Source: Aphrocallistes beatrix (taxonomy: Eukaryota > Porifera > Hexactinellida > Sceptrulophora > Aphrocallistidae). From it: a stretch of 64,000 nucleotides of DNA. Made by a program: the position numbers and the translations under genes. Shown here piece after piece: positions 48,335 through 60,760 of the stretch; positions within the stretch are counted from its first letter, which is position 1, and every line of letters starts with the position of its first letter. Under the pieces are notes generated by a model. It worked only from the letters and a program-made list of their open reading frames with translations, was not told where the DNA came from and searched no databases. The stretch lies in contig OY725496.1 in NCBI GenBank assembly GCA_963281255.1, positions 3,635,723 through 3,699,722 of the forward strand, read 5' to 3'.

Positions 48335-50585
48335 TTACTCGTGCTCTTATACTATATGAACTCAACATAGCCCATCACTAATTATTATAGTTTATTGAAC
48401 GAATTTTATTTTGATTATTTTAGTAATTTTATATTAATTCTAAACGAATTACGCCATAAATGTATAGATCCCAATTTAAATAGACAAGAAGATTTTCTCC
48501 ATTTAAAGGCCACCTACGTAGATTATACAAGCATTACTGTTTTCTTATTTGAATTGAACCCTTTCAATGTTATAAAACTTTGATGCGAGCATTGTTGAAA
48601 TCCAGCATGCCTCGATTTTGTACTAAAATTACCATCACCTGACCTCTAAATAATCTCCCTGCGAAACTGGTCGCTATTCCCATAGGATGAGGTCTCAAAG
48701 AATTATGTGTATGTTCTTCTTCTGGTGCCTCTTCATGTGTCAACTCGTCGAATCCGATTGTTCTGTCTCATTCATACTACACTGAACTGAAGTCGTTTGC
48801 TCGCCTTGTGTGCGTCCAGTATATGTGGAGGGAGCAAGTGGCCCACCGACATGCGGCCTCCATATGTTCGGGTACCCGCTTGGTTGCGTTCGTCATCGGT
48901 GATCAACCTTGACATTGCCACACTTTTCGTCCACTTTTCGACCTCTTGGTCCACTTTTCATCCACTTGTTAAGTTGTTATAGATCCAAAACTCAACACGG
49001 TATGCATTAGCCAATTAAAAGGATAATACAATCCGGAGGACTAGCCATTAGCTGTCATTAATAGATCTCCACAATGGTTTTAAGAATCATTTAGAATAGC
49101 TGTGACTGGGTTTCTAGAAACATACTCCAGGACCCCCAAATCGAAATTTTGTTCGAATACAATCAATTCAATGGGTATTGATTAAAACACCCGAAATATA
49201 CCTGGGGTCAGTCTTTTCTATTTATAGTGCGGAGCCCATATTTCTATGTAGATACGGGGCCTTGAAACACGTGTCAGGTACTTTATGTTGGAACCTGCTA
49301 TAACGGCTACTATATAGCGAACACCTGTACATAACGGTCATTTTTGGCCAGTCCCGTTTGTTCAGTTTCTCAATCGTTTGAGAGTTTTCGATGACTATGA
49401 ATGAAATAGGAATCCAAATACAGTGAAACTTGTCTAACCATAAAAACGTACTTTTCACTTTGGCTTCTATTCTCTTGAGAGCGTTCACAATCTCGACAAT
49501 CTCCTACAAAACACAAACGCTCAATCAGTGAAAGAGAATTGCATTTTAAGTTTCCAGGCGGAATGTCCTTGTTCTATATACTCTTCGAACGAAATCATAT
49601 CTATCAGAAAATATTGTGGTGACATTTATATACGTACAACGGCTTATACATATAGTGAGGACTATTTAAATAAATTATGGACATACGTATCATACTTGCC
49701 AACTGTCCAGTTTTTGGCGGGACGTCTCACTTTGTTCACTCTTCTATTGAGCTAATTTCCACGAGTGTCCCGCTTTTACATGAAATTTCCCCATTATGTC
49801 CCGCTTTATATTTTAGTTCCCTGGGCCCTGAGGTATGTGATAGCGATCTTGATTGCAGTAGGCTCAAGTTCAGGGGAGACATAATAAGATTGATACATGG
49901 ACGGAAATTTGTCCCTATTAAAATTACAGTGTATCCCTGAATATTCAGGGAATACGGTGCATGGTGGTTTATCTGAGGTGCACTTATACCGCCAGTTCTG
50001 AAAAGAATAACTGTAGAATAATCCGATTTAGTAAGTATAATTAATTGATCTCTCCATGGCTTCGAACAATCTAAATAAGCACTAGAATTGAACAAATTAA
50101 CTTTTGATAAAGTTATATTTAGGCAGAACCTGATCGTATAGATTCGATCGATTACGTCTTTGCTTATCTTGAACTTGTGGCTTCTTAATTTCTATTTCTG
50201 AACGAATGATCTAATCTACTTAACTTACAAAATAAGATGAAATAGTCATTAATCATTTGACTATTTTTCTAATATCATTGTTGGTCAATCGTGTCTCAAC
50301 ACCTTTGAAACCTAGAGCGATGACTCTCAAGCCATGAGATTAAACTCGAGCTTCTCCTCTAATACCTAAAAATAGACATCTGAAATTGGAGCGCACTTAC
50401 ATTGTGTACGAGTGTGAGGTGGTATCATTTTAACATTATAAAGTGCCTATTCACCATGTAGGCGAACATATTCTGTATGGAGACTACATATTTATTTGAC
50501 TAGCCTTGTATATATAGGAGTAGGCCAAACATTTATTTATATTTGTGTTATATTTTAATAATAGCTTATTGGCTAGACTCGAAAG
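48335..50585. other. 2.2-kb spacer with repeat fragments
   Basis: No gene recognised. 49691 to about 49820 carries a copy of the CATACTTGCCAACTG repeat (also at 52676). Around 48900-48965 a CCACTTTTCG-type unit occurs about four times. At 49201-49237 the sequence shares a stretch around CTTTTCTATTTATAG with 57240-57265 in opposite orientation. Confidence 0.45.
49691..49820. repeat. Copy of a dispersed CATACTTGCCAACTG repeat
   Basis: Shares its first roughly 100 bp with 52676-52760, including TTTTTGGCGGGACGTC and ACTCTTCTATTGAGCTAATT. It looks like a MITE; the right end is not clear in this copy. Confidence 0.5.
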
Positions 50586-51841
<1,256 letters not shown>

Positions 51842-52225
51842 AGTCACTGCGCCTGGATTCTTAACCTGTTTTAATTTCGTGTTTAGACTAATCACTGTTC
51901 TGCCATGTGGTCATGTTTTTATGGGTGCTGCTATGTACAGTTCATATTTACATTCAGTCAGTATTAAACTACTACCACTGCTTTTCTAGTATTTTATATG
52001 GTGTTATTTTCTAATTAAATACATACTTTTGTTTATCACAATAAATCTACATTCAAATGTGAATATTCTCACACATTTAGTTAAACCAGGGTTTCTTTTT
52101 CTAGGACATACGCCTAAAACATCTCTCTTTCTCTCATTTTTTTTCGCTCGCCTAGATTTACATTGGCTCGAATATAAACACCGTAGGCGTACCGGATAAG
52201 CCTGGATGAAACCCTGAGCTAAACC

Positions 52226-52578
52226 GGGGTACAGACTTTTCGTGACAAGACTTTTCGTGACAAGATGGGTACACCAATATTCTATAATTGTTGTGGTAAG
52301 GCGAAGTCATGATAATTATCTGTGAAGATAAAATACATATTGCACCTACATTATCAGTGTCATATAAATTAGTGAGAAGACTATTGGAAATTTTTAAAGT
52401 GCTTTCTTTCTGGGATACAGACTTTTCGTATTACACTTGTATTTTATCTTCACAGATAATTATCATGACTTCGCCTTACCACAACAATTATAGAATATCG
52501 GTGTACCCATCTTGTCACGAAAAGTCTTGTCACGAAATGTCCGTCACGAAATGTCTCGTCACGAAAAGTCTGTATCCC
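52226..52578. repeat. About 350-bp foldback element with long arms
   Basis: The arms 52226-52336 and 52436-52578 are reverse complements over roughly 100 bp, including a stretch from GGGTACACC through CTTCACAGATAA in complementary order. The outer part of each arm is built of repeated GTCACGAAAAGTC-like units (CTTTTCGTGAC on the left), with extra units on the right. Ends read ACAGACTTTTCG and CGAAAAGTCTGT. Confidence 0.7.
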
Positions 52579-52648
52579 AGTATCAGATTTACAAAAATCG
52601 CAAATACTACATTTTCATGTGGAAATATATCCCTCATCTATCGTGCGG

Positions 52649-53141
52649 TAAACGGGTGTTTCGTCGCTGATATCTCATACTTGCCAACTGTCCCGTTTTT
52701 GGCGGGACGTCCCGCTTTTTTTACTCTTCTATTGAGCTAATTTTTTCGAGTGTCCCGCTTTTTTTAATTCTATGTATAGTACATTTCTATTGCGTCCCGC
52801 CATGTCCCGCCAAATTCAACGCTGCGTCCCGCTTTTATCATGGCTCAGGTTGGCATATATCTCTTCGAATGGAATTACAAACTGTTGGGAAACATGAATT
52901 TGTTCTAAAGCTGAATAGAATTGATAAGAGAGTGAGAGCATTTTGGAGAGTATTTTGTATAAGAGCAAAGATAAAGTGGGCATTTTCGGTTTGAAATAAT
53001 ATCAAATGGCACGCGAGAGTGGTATTTTTATTTCGTGAGGGGGTGGGTGATTGTCACTTATTATTTGTTAGAATGAATGGGAGAATGAAAGTGAGGATTC
53101 AATAATTTCATTCAAAGAAATATCAGCGACGAAACATCCGG
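52649..53141. mobile_element. Outer MITE interrupted by a second element
   Basis: GTGTTTCGTCGCTGATATC (about 52654-52672) has its near-perfect complement GATATCAGCGACGAAAC-like at about 53125-53141, followed by further GCGACGAAA units. Inside lies another MITE (52676-52857), inserted next to the left arm. This is a nested insertion. Confidence 0.5.
52676..52857. mobile_element. Inner MITE with CATACTTGCCAAC ends
   Basis: The left end CATACTTGCCAACTG and right end CAGGTTGGCATAT are imperfect inverted repeats, and the interior repeats GTCCCGC words. Flanking ATATCTC on both sides suggests a 7- to 8-bp target duplication. A homologous copy is at 49691. Confidence 0.6.
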
Positions 53142-54057
53142 CGACGAAATATCCGCGACGAAACATCCGCCATTCCTATCGTGCTCATTCGATGTCATTT
53201 ATTACAAAAAGTATGGCCGATAAAGAATTCCAGAATTGTATAGGAGGCAGGTATATTCAATAGCGGCATTATCCAAAAATGAAAAGAATTAAAAGTAGCT
53301 TTCAACGCATATTTGCTAGATTTGTTTATCCCATTGAGAAATCAATATGTCCTAGATAAGTATTTACGTACAAATAGCTCAGTGAGACTTTGTTCAGTTG
53401 ATTGGATACTCTAACATCTGCAAACTCTTTGATTTGTTTGTAGTACGTTTCTTGTAATAAATATATGCGTTGCCGATTATTCTACTTTTTGAGAGTTTAA
53501 AATGAAAGGTTATTAACTAGTCGTGAGAGGTTAAAAGTACATACAAATGTAGATCTAACTGCCTTCCTGATTACATATTATTTGATCTTGTTTTTTAGCT
53601 TTATGCGGAAGTAAATCAAGGGGAGAATTACCCAGTTTATTACGGAAAAATAGGATTAAATTATCTTACATGTTCAATTTGTGAATTTTACAAAATCAAC
53701 TATTCATTTTGAATTTGCCATAAGACTAAAAACAAGAGACAAATCTGTTGATTCTGCAAAAAGATGTTTTTATCAAATTTTCTGCATTTTGACAATTAAT
53801 GATACGTAGTTGTGTGTGAGGCTCTCCATGATCACCAAAATTAGCCCCTTTCTAGCCGTACTTCTGATAAATTAAAGCCTCTCTCTCCCTCCTACTTAAA
53901 ACAATAATGTAACAGCGTAGCTATTTTACCACAGAGATGGTTTAATTTGATAGGGAGAGTAGTATGAATTGTCATAAAATTGTAATATTATACTTTAATA
54001 CTTTAGTTAATATTATACAAAAAAGTATGTACAATTTCATATTCAGAGTCACCATTC

Positions 54058-55065
54058 TCATGACAGTTTGGCTCTATTTCCTGACGAATTTATGTAGCTG
54101 GGGAGCTTGAGAGCTCGCTTGAGAAGAGACACCCATGCCTCATATTCATCTTGCTCGTATGCATACATGCTGTAGATGATTCCTGGGAAGTAGAGCGTGA
54201 AGCAGAACTTCTGCTTGTACTTGTGCTCTTTCTCTTCTAGCCAGAGCACCTGTGCTAGGTCGAGGGTTCTGATCAACTTAGCGTCGTTACATTTCAGATC
54301 TGAAGACGGACGCCCCGTGTAGTATGAGAGCTCGCGACGGTCCAGCACGAACCATCGTCGCTTCCAGTTTTTGCGAATGTGTCCCCTCTTGTGCAGGAAC
54401 CCCGCTTTGTAGATTGGACTATAAGATCCTGAAATATCTGACTCCTCTATCTTGAAAATACTCTCTTTAAACCTTTCAAGGGTGCTATTTTCTTTACCGA
54501 ATGACGCAGGATTATATATCTCATACTCGTGAGGCTCATTTATGTTACGTTCCATAGGGTACTTGAGAATAAGCGCGAGGTTTGGCCTCCCAATTCGTGG
54601 GAACTTCCTAAAGTGCGCTTTGAACTCTTCTATGGTGTACACATGGAGTCCGTACTCCAGGTTGAGAGTGGCCACGTTGAACTTGACTGGAAATTCGAAG
54701 GCACCACCCCCTGACCAAACAGAAAGTGTGTATAACTCATTATCTGGATTTTGAAGGGAATCTGAGGGTCGAAGCAGGTAGGAGCCCTCTAGGTTATGCG
54801 TTTTTAAGAAGGCAGAAGCCATACTTCTGTTCATGTTAGGATGGAACCATTCAATTTGCGTAAGAGAGTTGAGTGGATAGGTCTCGTCATCCGAATCACT
54901 GTGGGTGAGTTCTCTACTTCTAGAACAGGAGACTCGGTTGAGTGAGAACTTCTGCATTCCAGTCGTTGTAGAGCAGGTAGGTATTGGAGTGAGGGCTTTC
55001 CTTTCTACTACGAAACTCATGCTTTGCACAGGAAACTCAGGAATAGTATTACAATCTTTAGCCAT
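54058..55065 (-). CDS. SH2-PH adaptor, DAPP1/Bam32-like
   Basis: A 335-residue cytosolic adaptor with an N-terminal unstructured region (1-70), an SH2 domain (about 74-172; WFHPNMNRSMASAFLK, GSYLLRPSDS with the phosphotyrosine-binding Arg) and a PH domain (about 217-320; AGFLHKRGHIRKNWKRRWFVL, whose KRG..K..KRRW basic loop suits PI(3,4,5)P3/PI(3,4)P2 binding). The linker ERNINEPHEYEIY resembles the DAPP1 segment that follows its SH2 domain. DAPP1 links tyrosine-kinase and PI3K signals in vertebrate leukocytes. It is intronless here and longer than human DAPP1 (280 residues). It lies about 6 kb beyond the receptor cluster. Confidence 0.85.
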   Translation of the reverse strand: MAKDCNTIPEFPVQSMSFVVERKALTPIPTCSTTTGMQKFSLNRVSCSRSRELTHSDSDDETYPLNSLTQIEWFHPNMNRSMASAFLKTHNLEGSYLLRPSDSLQNPDNELYTLSVWSGGGAFEFPVKFNVATLNLEYGLHVYTIEEFKAHFRKFPRIGRPNLALILKYPMERNINEPHEYEIYNPASFGKENSTLERFKESIFKIEESDISGSYSPIYKAGFLHKRGHIRKNWKRRWFVLDRRELSYYTGRPSSDLKCNDAKLIRTLDLAQVLWLEEKEHKYKQKFCFTLYFPGIIYSMYAYEQDEYEAWVSLLKRALKLPSYINSSGNRAKLS

Positions 55066-56838
55066 TTAATATTGTTCTTTTGAGAACAGTTATTCCTATT
55101 AATATATATACAAGTGATTATTGCATTGACTACTAGGTTACATAATTATGGCTATCTAGATCTGTACTTTAGTACTAGGCAGTAATCCAGCAAAACATTA
55201 TTAGATCAAGTGCACTTGAACCTCAATTAATTGGAATGAGCATGAAATTAGCATTAATTCAGTATTTTTCAAGTAATTCTTTATAATACTATACAATGTT
55301 TAATTATTACAACTCTGCAGTATACGTTGTAAATTCTCCATGATGTTTTACTTTAGCATATGTGGCTAAAAAAGAAGTAATGCTCTTGCCATCTGTGATT
55401 ATTCTGCAGAAATCTTGTATTCCAATTATGTCACCTTAAGTCTCACATTACACAATTACTTGTTTATCTTTGTTTGCATTGCGTTAACAATAAATTGATT
55501 ACAAAAATATTTTGCTGAGATTGTTAGCTGTTGAAATTTATTTTCAAGTCTGGATGCAAATAGTCATTTCTTGATTATTTTTAATAAAACATCCACTTTA
55601 ACTTTCTAAAAGGAAAAAAATCAGCTTTTACATAATTGTGAAACATTTCATATTATCTTGTCGGGATCTCGGTTCTACTTCGAATATGAATATACATGTA
55701 ATAGGCCATACAAAACCGAAGTAATGAATTTTGAAAAAACAACATCAGGTGCACATCGATTCTACTCAATTTCTGGAATTGCAGTTCGTTGATGGAATGA
55801 GATCGTAACCTACGAAGAAATGAGAGAGAAGCATCCGTTCTATCAGTGACCTTATTAACATGCTTTGCTTTTGAATATCCATTGCTCTTGAGAAACCGCA
55901 ACCAAGATAAAAACGAGAGAACATCCGATCTAACGGAATTTGAAGTATATTCTTGATATTTTTAAGTTATACTTATGTACCATGGCCATAAGAAGCGGTG
56001 CGACTTTTAAGGTCATTGCCTGATTATCACTTTTTTAGTGCAGCTCCTATAGGGAGTTGCCCCTATGGCATCCTGTCATTTATTTTAAATCGAAACATCA
56101 GATAGTAAAACAGTAGATTCCATTTCCTCAATTTATTTCTCTTGTCTGAATTGATTGAGAATTGGAAGTCATAAGGATATGGAAATTGGCATGTAGGTGT
56201 CAAATTATGAGTCTACGGTTAAGCTCGAATATCTAGGCGGAATTGTCACACCTCTGCAAAAAAATGGAAAACAATATAGAGTATGGCTTCACTATCACAA
56301 TAGAAATCAATGTACAACACCACAATAGCATAAAATGTTGTTATTAATAGCAATAAGTTATATAGATATCTTATTTTTATTATAATGTATTGCAATAAAA
56401 AAGGTTATGTGTATATTTTCACACCTTTATATATATATATATGTATATATTCACACATTTTGACGGATTTTGAATAATATACTAGAGACTAGCTTTCAAC
56501 GGTTGACTTGGGGTTTATAGCAGGTTTGCCGTGGGTATCGGAATTCCCATACCCATAGGAATGGGGATCAGATTTTCTCCATATAGATCTCCATTTGGAT
56601 CTCCATATGTATTCCCATCTCTGAGAATACATAAAAAGTCAGGCATGCCCAACTCATCCAAGAGTTGGGCTTCATTTGATCGAAAATGCTTACTTATCTT
56701 GGGTAAGTGTTCGCTAGCAGCGCTATGCATTCCGCGGAGCGCGCTTGTTGTTATACTCGAGATATCTCAAATAATCATATACGTAGTATTTAAAAAAAAG
56801 GTGAAAATGACGTCATAATTCCATGATGAGCCGACTTT

Positions 56839-56884
<46 letters not shown>

Positions 56885-57474
56885 TAATCGAGTTTTAATA
56901 GTAAGGATTTGCATTAGTCTCTTTTTCTTTTGGTATGGGCTATGGAAAAAAAGATTTGACTACATATTCAGATTATAATATAGTTCTTAAAATTCTGACA
57001 ATGCTACATTATTAAGTATCGCCGAGGTGTGAAGACCGATTACAAATCACTATTTATTTTCTAGACGGAATTACTCACAAATCGTGTAATATGCTCGATA
57101 AACTTTCGAAATATTCACCTATGGGAAATTATAAAATACAGTATACGTTGTACTATTAACCCCGCCTATACCAGGAATGTGTTGCGTCATTTCCTGTTTA
57201 AGCCATTTTGGGCGGGGAAGCCATATAAATTTGGGGTCCAGACTATAAATAGAAAAGACCCCAGGTAAAAGTGGCATTAAGAATGCTGTTGAACCAGAGT
57301 TATTAATTTACCAGTCTCGCCAAAGAATATATTTAAAATTGTTCTGAGAAATCAGAAAATAATTATGTAAGCAAAGCTCTGTACCAGTCTCGCACAGGAT
57401 TTACACACATATAAATAGAAGAATGGCGGAGTCTAAACAATTTCCTAGCAAGGCAGTAACCTCTACATCTTCAA
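55066..57474. other. 2.4-kb divergent spacer with simple repeats
   Basis: Contains the TA run at 56841-56882, a GGAATTCCCATACCC-type self-complementary patch at 56530-56610, and at 57235-57265 a stretch around CTATAAATAGAAAAG shared with 49205-49230 in opposite orientation. No gene recognised. Confidence 0.45.
56841..56882. repeat. (TA)n microsatellite
   Basis: About 20 uninterrupted AT dinucleotides. Confidence 0.9.
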
Positions 57475-58557
57475 ATGGCTGCGCATTCCATTCTAAATCG
57501 ACTCACACGACATGCCTTGATACCTCCGGTACTTTGCTGCTCGACTAAACGCGATTTTTCCAAATTTCCGAAGTACAGCAAGGAGAACGTAAGCGGCGCA
57601 TTCTTCGAGCCTCGTTACTCCTGCCAGCCCTCCCTCATCCGAGCTGCCATGGAACAGGATCTCTCGAAGGTCGATGTAGCTCTGGTCGGTGTTCCCTTTG
57701 ACCTCGCTCTCACCAACCGTCCCGGCACGAGGTTCGGGCCTAAAGAGTTGCGTCTCCATTCCAGTTACGTGCTCCGTGCTGTGAACCAGTACACACACAT
57801 GAGTCCTCACACCACTGCACTCAGGGTTCGAGACATCGGAGATGTGCCTATTGACACGCCGTTCAGTGTTGAGGGGTCACACAAGTGCATAGAGGACTTC
57901 TACACCAAACTCAACGTGAAGGGGATCGTGCCAATTAGTGCTGGAGGGGATCACTCCATCTCTCTTCCCATCTTACGAGCTCTAGGCAGGGAACGGCCAG
58001 TGGGGATGGTGCACATAGACGCACATGCTGACACGGGGGAGTCCTACTTTGGATTCAAATTCTCGCACGGGTCTCCTTTCAAGGTGGCAGTAGAGGAGGG
58101 CGTTCTAGACCCAAAAAGAACCATCCAAATTGGCATACGTGGCACGCTGAGAACTCCCGACTTCTGGCAGTTCAGCTATGACAGCGGAATGCGAGTCATG
58201 CTGATGGAGGAGTTCTACCAACTCGTGCATGGCAGCAGTGGAATGCAGGCTGTGGTTGATGAGGTATACCGTGTGTGTGGGAGAGAGGAACCTACCTATA
58301 TCTCATTCGACATCGACGCTATAGATTCCGCATTCGCACCTGGAACCGGCACTCCGGAGATCGGGGGCATCTTGCCGATAGAAGCTCAGCTGCTACTGAG
58401 AGAACTGACGAATCTGAATCTGATGGGAGGGGACCTGGTCGAGGTGTCACCTCCCTACGACCCGCTAGGAATCACGTCTGACTTAGGTGCAGGCCTACTC
58501 TTCGAGATGGCTTGTGTTATCGTCGAGTCTCTCATCAAGAGGAGACCTCTACAATAG
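57475..58557 (+). CDS. AGMAT: Agmatinase-like ureohydrolase, mitochondrial
   Basis: 360 residues of the arginase/agmatinase superfamily; the expected reaction is agmatine to putrescine plus urea, with a binuclear Mn centre. Metal-binding motifs are GGDHS (near residue 157), DAHADT (182-187) and SFDIDAIDSAFAPGTGTPE (near 277-295). The N-terminal 40 residues are Arg/Ser-rich without acidic residues until later (MAAHSILNRLTRHALIPPVL), which fits a mitochondrial presequence as in animal AGMAT. The agmatinase-type NRPGTRFGPK and VEVSPPYDP motifs are present. Length matches human AGMAT (352). Some family members act on other guanidino compounds, so the substrate is inferred. Intronless. Confidence 0.88.
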   Translation: MAAHSILNRLTRHALIPPVLCCSTKRDFSKFPKYSKENVSGAFFEPRYSCQPSLIRAAMEQDLSKVDVALVGVPFDLALTNRPGTRFGPKELRLHSSYVLRAVNQYTHMSPHTTALRVRDIGDVPIDTPFSVEGSHKCIEDFYTKLNVKGIVPISAGGDHSISLPILRALGRERPVGMVHIDAHADTGESYFGFKFSHGSPFKVAVEEGVLDPKRTIQIGIRGTLRTPDFWQFSYDSGMRVMLMEEFYQLVHGSSGMQAVVDEVYRVCGREEPTYISFDIDAIDSAFAPGTGTPEIGGILPIEAQLLLRELTNLNLMGGDLVEVSPPYDPLGITSDLGAGLLFEMACVIVESLIKRRPLQ

Positions 58558-59218
58558 TCTTATTTTAGTACATCGTACGAATTTACGAATCTTCTTTCTA
58601 CCTACGTGCTATTACTGTCCGATTTTTTATTATATACTCTAATCAGATAAAAGTATTTGAAATCCTTATTAGTTATAAAGTGGGTTAATTAATGAGTGAA
58701 ATGTAATCAAACTGTTATAGATATTGTAATTTCGATTTAAAATTCATATTCTACACATTCGAATTACTCAGGTTAGAAGCTTTGTATTTATTTATTCATT
58801 TCCAAGGTTAAGATTCATCAAACTGCGCCACTTTGTGCCACTCCTCGTCATCATGTCTAATGGAAAATAGTAAGGATTTCGAATACTATTGTCCGGTTAG
58901 AGTATACCGATGCATAATTAGCAAATAAAAATTAATCGTAATAAGTATACCACAAACAGGTCCACCGAGGGGATAGGGAAGGGATTTAGATCAAAGTCCC
59001 CTGACCCAATACAGCATTGTAGTTCCGAACAAACCACATGGACAGCTGAGGTTAGATCATCATGCCTTATGGCAGTGATTCTCAAACTATTTTCTTCTCC
59101 ACCCATTTTATTCCATGCACTACCAGCATGCATAATACTATTTAATCTATATGGCTGGAGATATGTAGATGCAGAGCAAACCTTTATTAAACGAGTCTTT
59201 CCACGCAGATGCCTGGAC
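58558..59218. other. Spacer, nothing recognised
   Basis: AT-rich then mixed sequence with no supported gene; earlier exons of the gene at 59219-59726 could be hidden here. Confidence 0.35.
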
Positions 59219-59726
59219 CCCAGACACTCCCTCAGAAGATGGAGTCGACCTGTGGCAACCTAGTCATGTGACGGCCAGGGAGAGTAGCAGGTTCGATAAC
59301 GACTTCACTGGTGGGGAGACGCTATTCCCAGTTCACCTCAAGCCCTGTCCGGACGTCCCTCCCCCAGTAGACTTGGACAAGGGACTCGAACGTATGGGTA
59401 AGATGATACTGCACTCTCATATTTCTATGTTTCTGTCAACTATATAAAGTAGATAACAACTCTAAATACGTCTGTCTTACTGTTATAATCGATATCACAC
59501 GAAAAATCACCAAATTTGTCAATGATGACGTCATAACTCATCATTATATATGCTTTTTTCGACTCCCCGTCGCTCTGGTGCTTTGCACCATCCTTACTAT
59601 CCTTTCCGAGTCCAAAAACCATTCATCTCTGTCTCTACCTTTCTCGAAGAACTCTTGCTACCCCTTCAAACCCCTGTGGGACGTGAGGGGTTTTCCAGAG
59701 GTACGCCAGCAGGGTATGGTTTATGA
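59219..59726 (+). CDS. Two putative 3'-terminal exons of an unknown gene
   Basis: Exon 59219-59397 (acceptor CCACGCAG, donor GTAAGA) and a last exon from about 59650 to a TGA at 59724-59726 join in phase. The first reads an acidic, proline-containing segment (SSRFDNDFTGGETLFPVHL and on to PPPVDLDKGLERM); the second adds about 25 residues. I do not recognise the family. Base composition is markedly less AT-rich than the surroundings, which favours real coding sequence. The 5' exons were not found. It may be a gene remnant. Confidence 0.35.
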
Positions 59727-59984
59727 CAAATCAATTTTATTGTGTGATTCATGAATAATCACAAATCAACACTGTAAACGTAATTTAATTCAATGAGTTA
59801 GAAATTAGGTGCACTTAGATACTCTTAATCCACTCAATTTGCATATTAGTTTTTGTCGAGTTGAGAACACTAAAATGTATGCGAGACCGGTGAAACAACA
59901 AATGGATTGATCAAGACTTCTATAAAGAAGCCAAAATGTATTGAGAGGTCAGGATTTATTTAAACTATGTATTGTGTTGTGATT

Positions 59985-60760
59985 GAACTCCAGCTTAGTG
60001 GTACATGACCTACGAAATGTTGGAACCTCTGCTCTACGACACCTTGCCCCTCCTCGAACCAAAACCATCTTAACCCGTCGTCGCGTCCCTGGTTCACTAA
60101 GGCCATCAAAATAGCTAAGCAGGTTAGGAGAAAAGCTGAGCGAAAGTGGCGCGTGTCTAATGACCCTAGCGATCTGGCTGATTTTAAGCAGAAGCGGAAT
60201 GTTGCGGCACACCTATTCACCTTTGAACTTGGAGCGTCGCAAATTCTGATTGGATTAGCCAGGCTGGTCAGGACCAGCGATCTTCTTTCGCAAAGCGAAT
60301 TCCCTGCTTGGCTTACATCACAGCAACCTCTACCGCCCATTCTGACACCACTGCCCTCTCACAAGAACTTTCCAGTTTCTTTGTCCTGAAAGTAAACAAC
60401 ATCTTAAACAATTGATTCCACTAACATATATCTGTATCACCATCTTCTGATTCTTGTCAGATGATTCTTCCACTTGTGCACAATAACCTTTCAGCCAATA
60501 TGGAGAATTGTGACGAAGATATTCTTTCTCTCATTGGCTCTGCCCCGAACAAATCTTGCAGCATGACTATCTTCCAACTTCCCAGGTCAAATCATCTTGA
60601 CATATCCTAGCGCGCATCATAAAGAAGGTTATTACATGTCTTTATCCTCTGGTCACTTTCCCTCTCTCTTTAAACACACAATCATCCAACCCAAGCTCAA
60701 AAAGTGGAATCTTGATCCTATCTTTGCAAACTATCGAGAATTTTGTTCCAATTAAATAAA
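59985..60760 (+). mobile_element. Decayed CR1/L2-like non-LTR retrotransposon fragment
   Basis: Broken pieces of a LINE ORF2 in consecutive frames and correct order: SRPWFTKAIKIAKQVRRKAE and KWRVSNDPSDLADFKQKRN (linker between endonuclease and reverse transcriptase), ILSLIGSAPNKSCSM (the family's S.P.KSC..DP.PT box), and SLSSGHFPSLFKHTIIQPKL then NLDPIFANYR (start of the reverse transcriptase). Frame changes and missing segments show it is inactive. The endonuclease start and the catalytic YADD region are absent. Confidence 0.7.

Larger units (their letters stand above)
16848..47150 (+). other. Giant GSTZ1 intron 6 holding 12 nested intronless genes
   Basis: The intron has a GT donor (16848) and an AG acceptor (47150) and is phase 0. 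It contains, in order, receptor genes at 16914 (minus), 19533 (minus), 21464 (plus), 23591 (minus), 26500 (plus), 27952 (plus, kinase), an actin-like gene at 30684 (plus), 32724 (minus, kinase), 37310 (minus), 40043 (minus, kinase), 43361 (plus, kinase) and 46140 (plus). The first nested stop codon lies only 66 bp inside the intron. Several nested genes have their own TATA boxes. Other GSTZ1 introns are between 63 and about 500 bp, so this one is exceptional. Confidence 0.8.
51842..54057. other. Convergent spacer dominated by foldback elements
   Basis: Besides the elements at 52226-52578, 52649-53141 and 52676-52857, the rest (53160-54057) is AT-rich with no gene recognised. Confidence 0.45.

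Noticed and set aside
48395..48954. Short open frames after GSTZ1
   Set aside because: No recognisable content; part of the region consists of CCACTTTTCG-type repeats.
56515..56818. Open frames in both directions around 56.6 kb
   Set aside because: They arise from a self-complementary repeat of CCCAT/ATGGG-type words, not from a gene.
59949..60389. Overlapping open frames on both strands around 60.1 kb as a new gene
   Set aside because: The plus-strand pieces match the linker and start of a LINE reverse transcriptase and are broken, so this is transposon debris.
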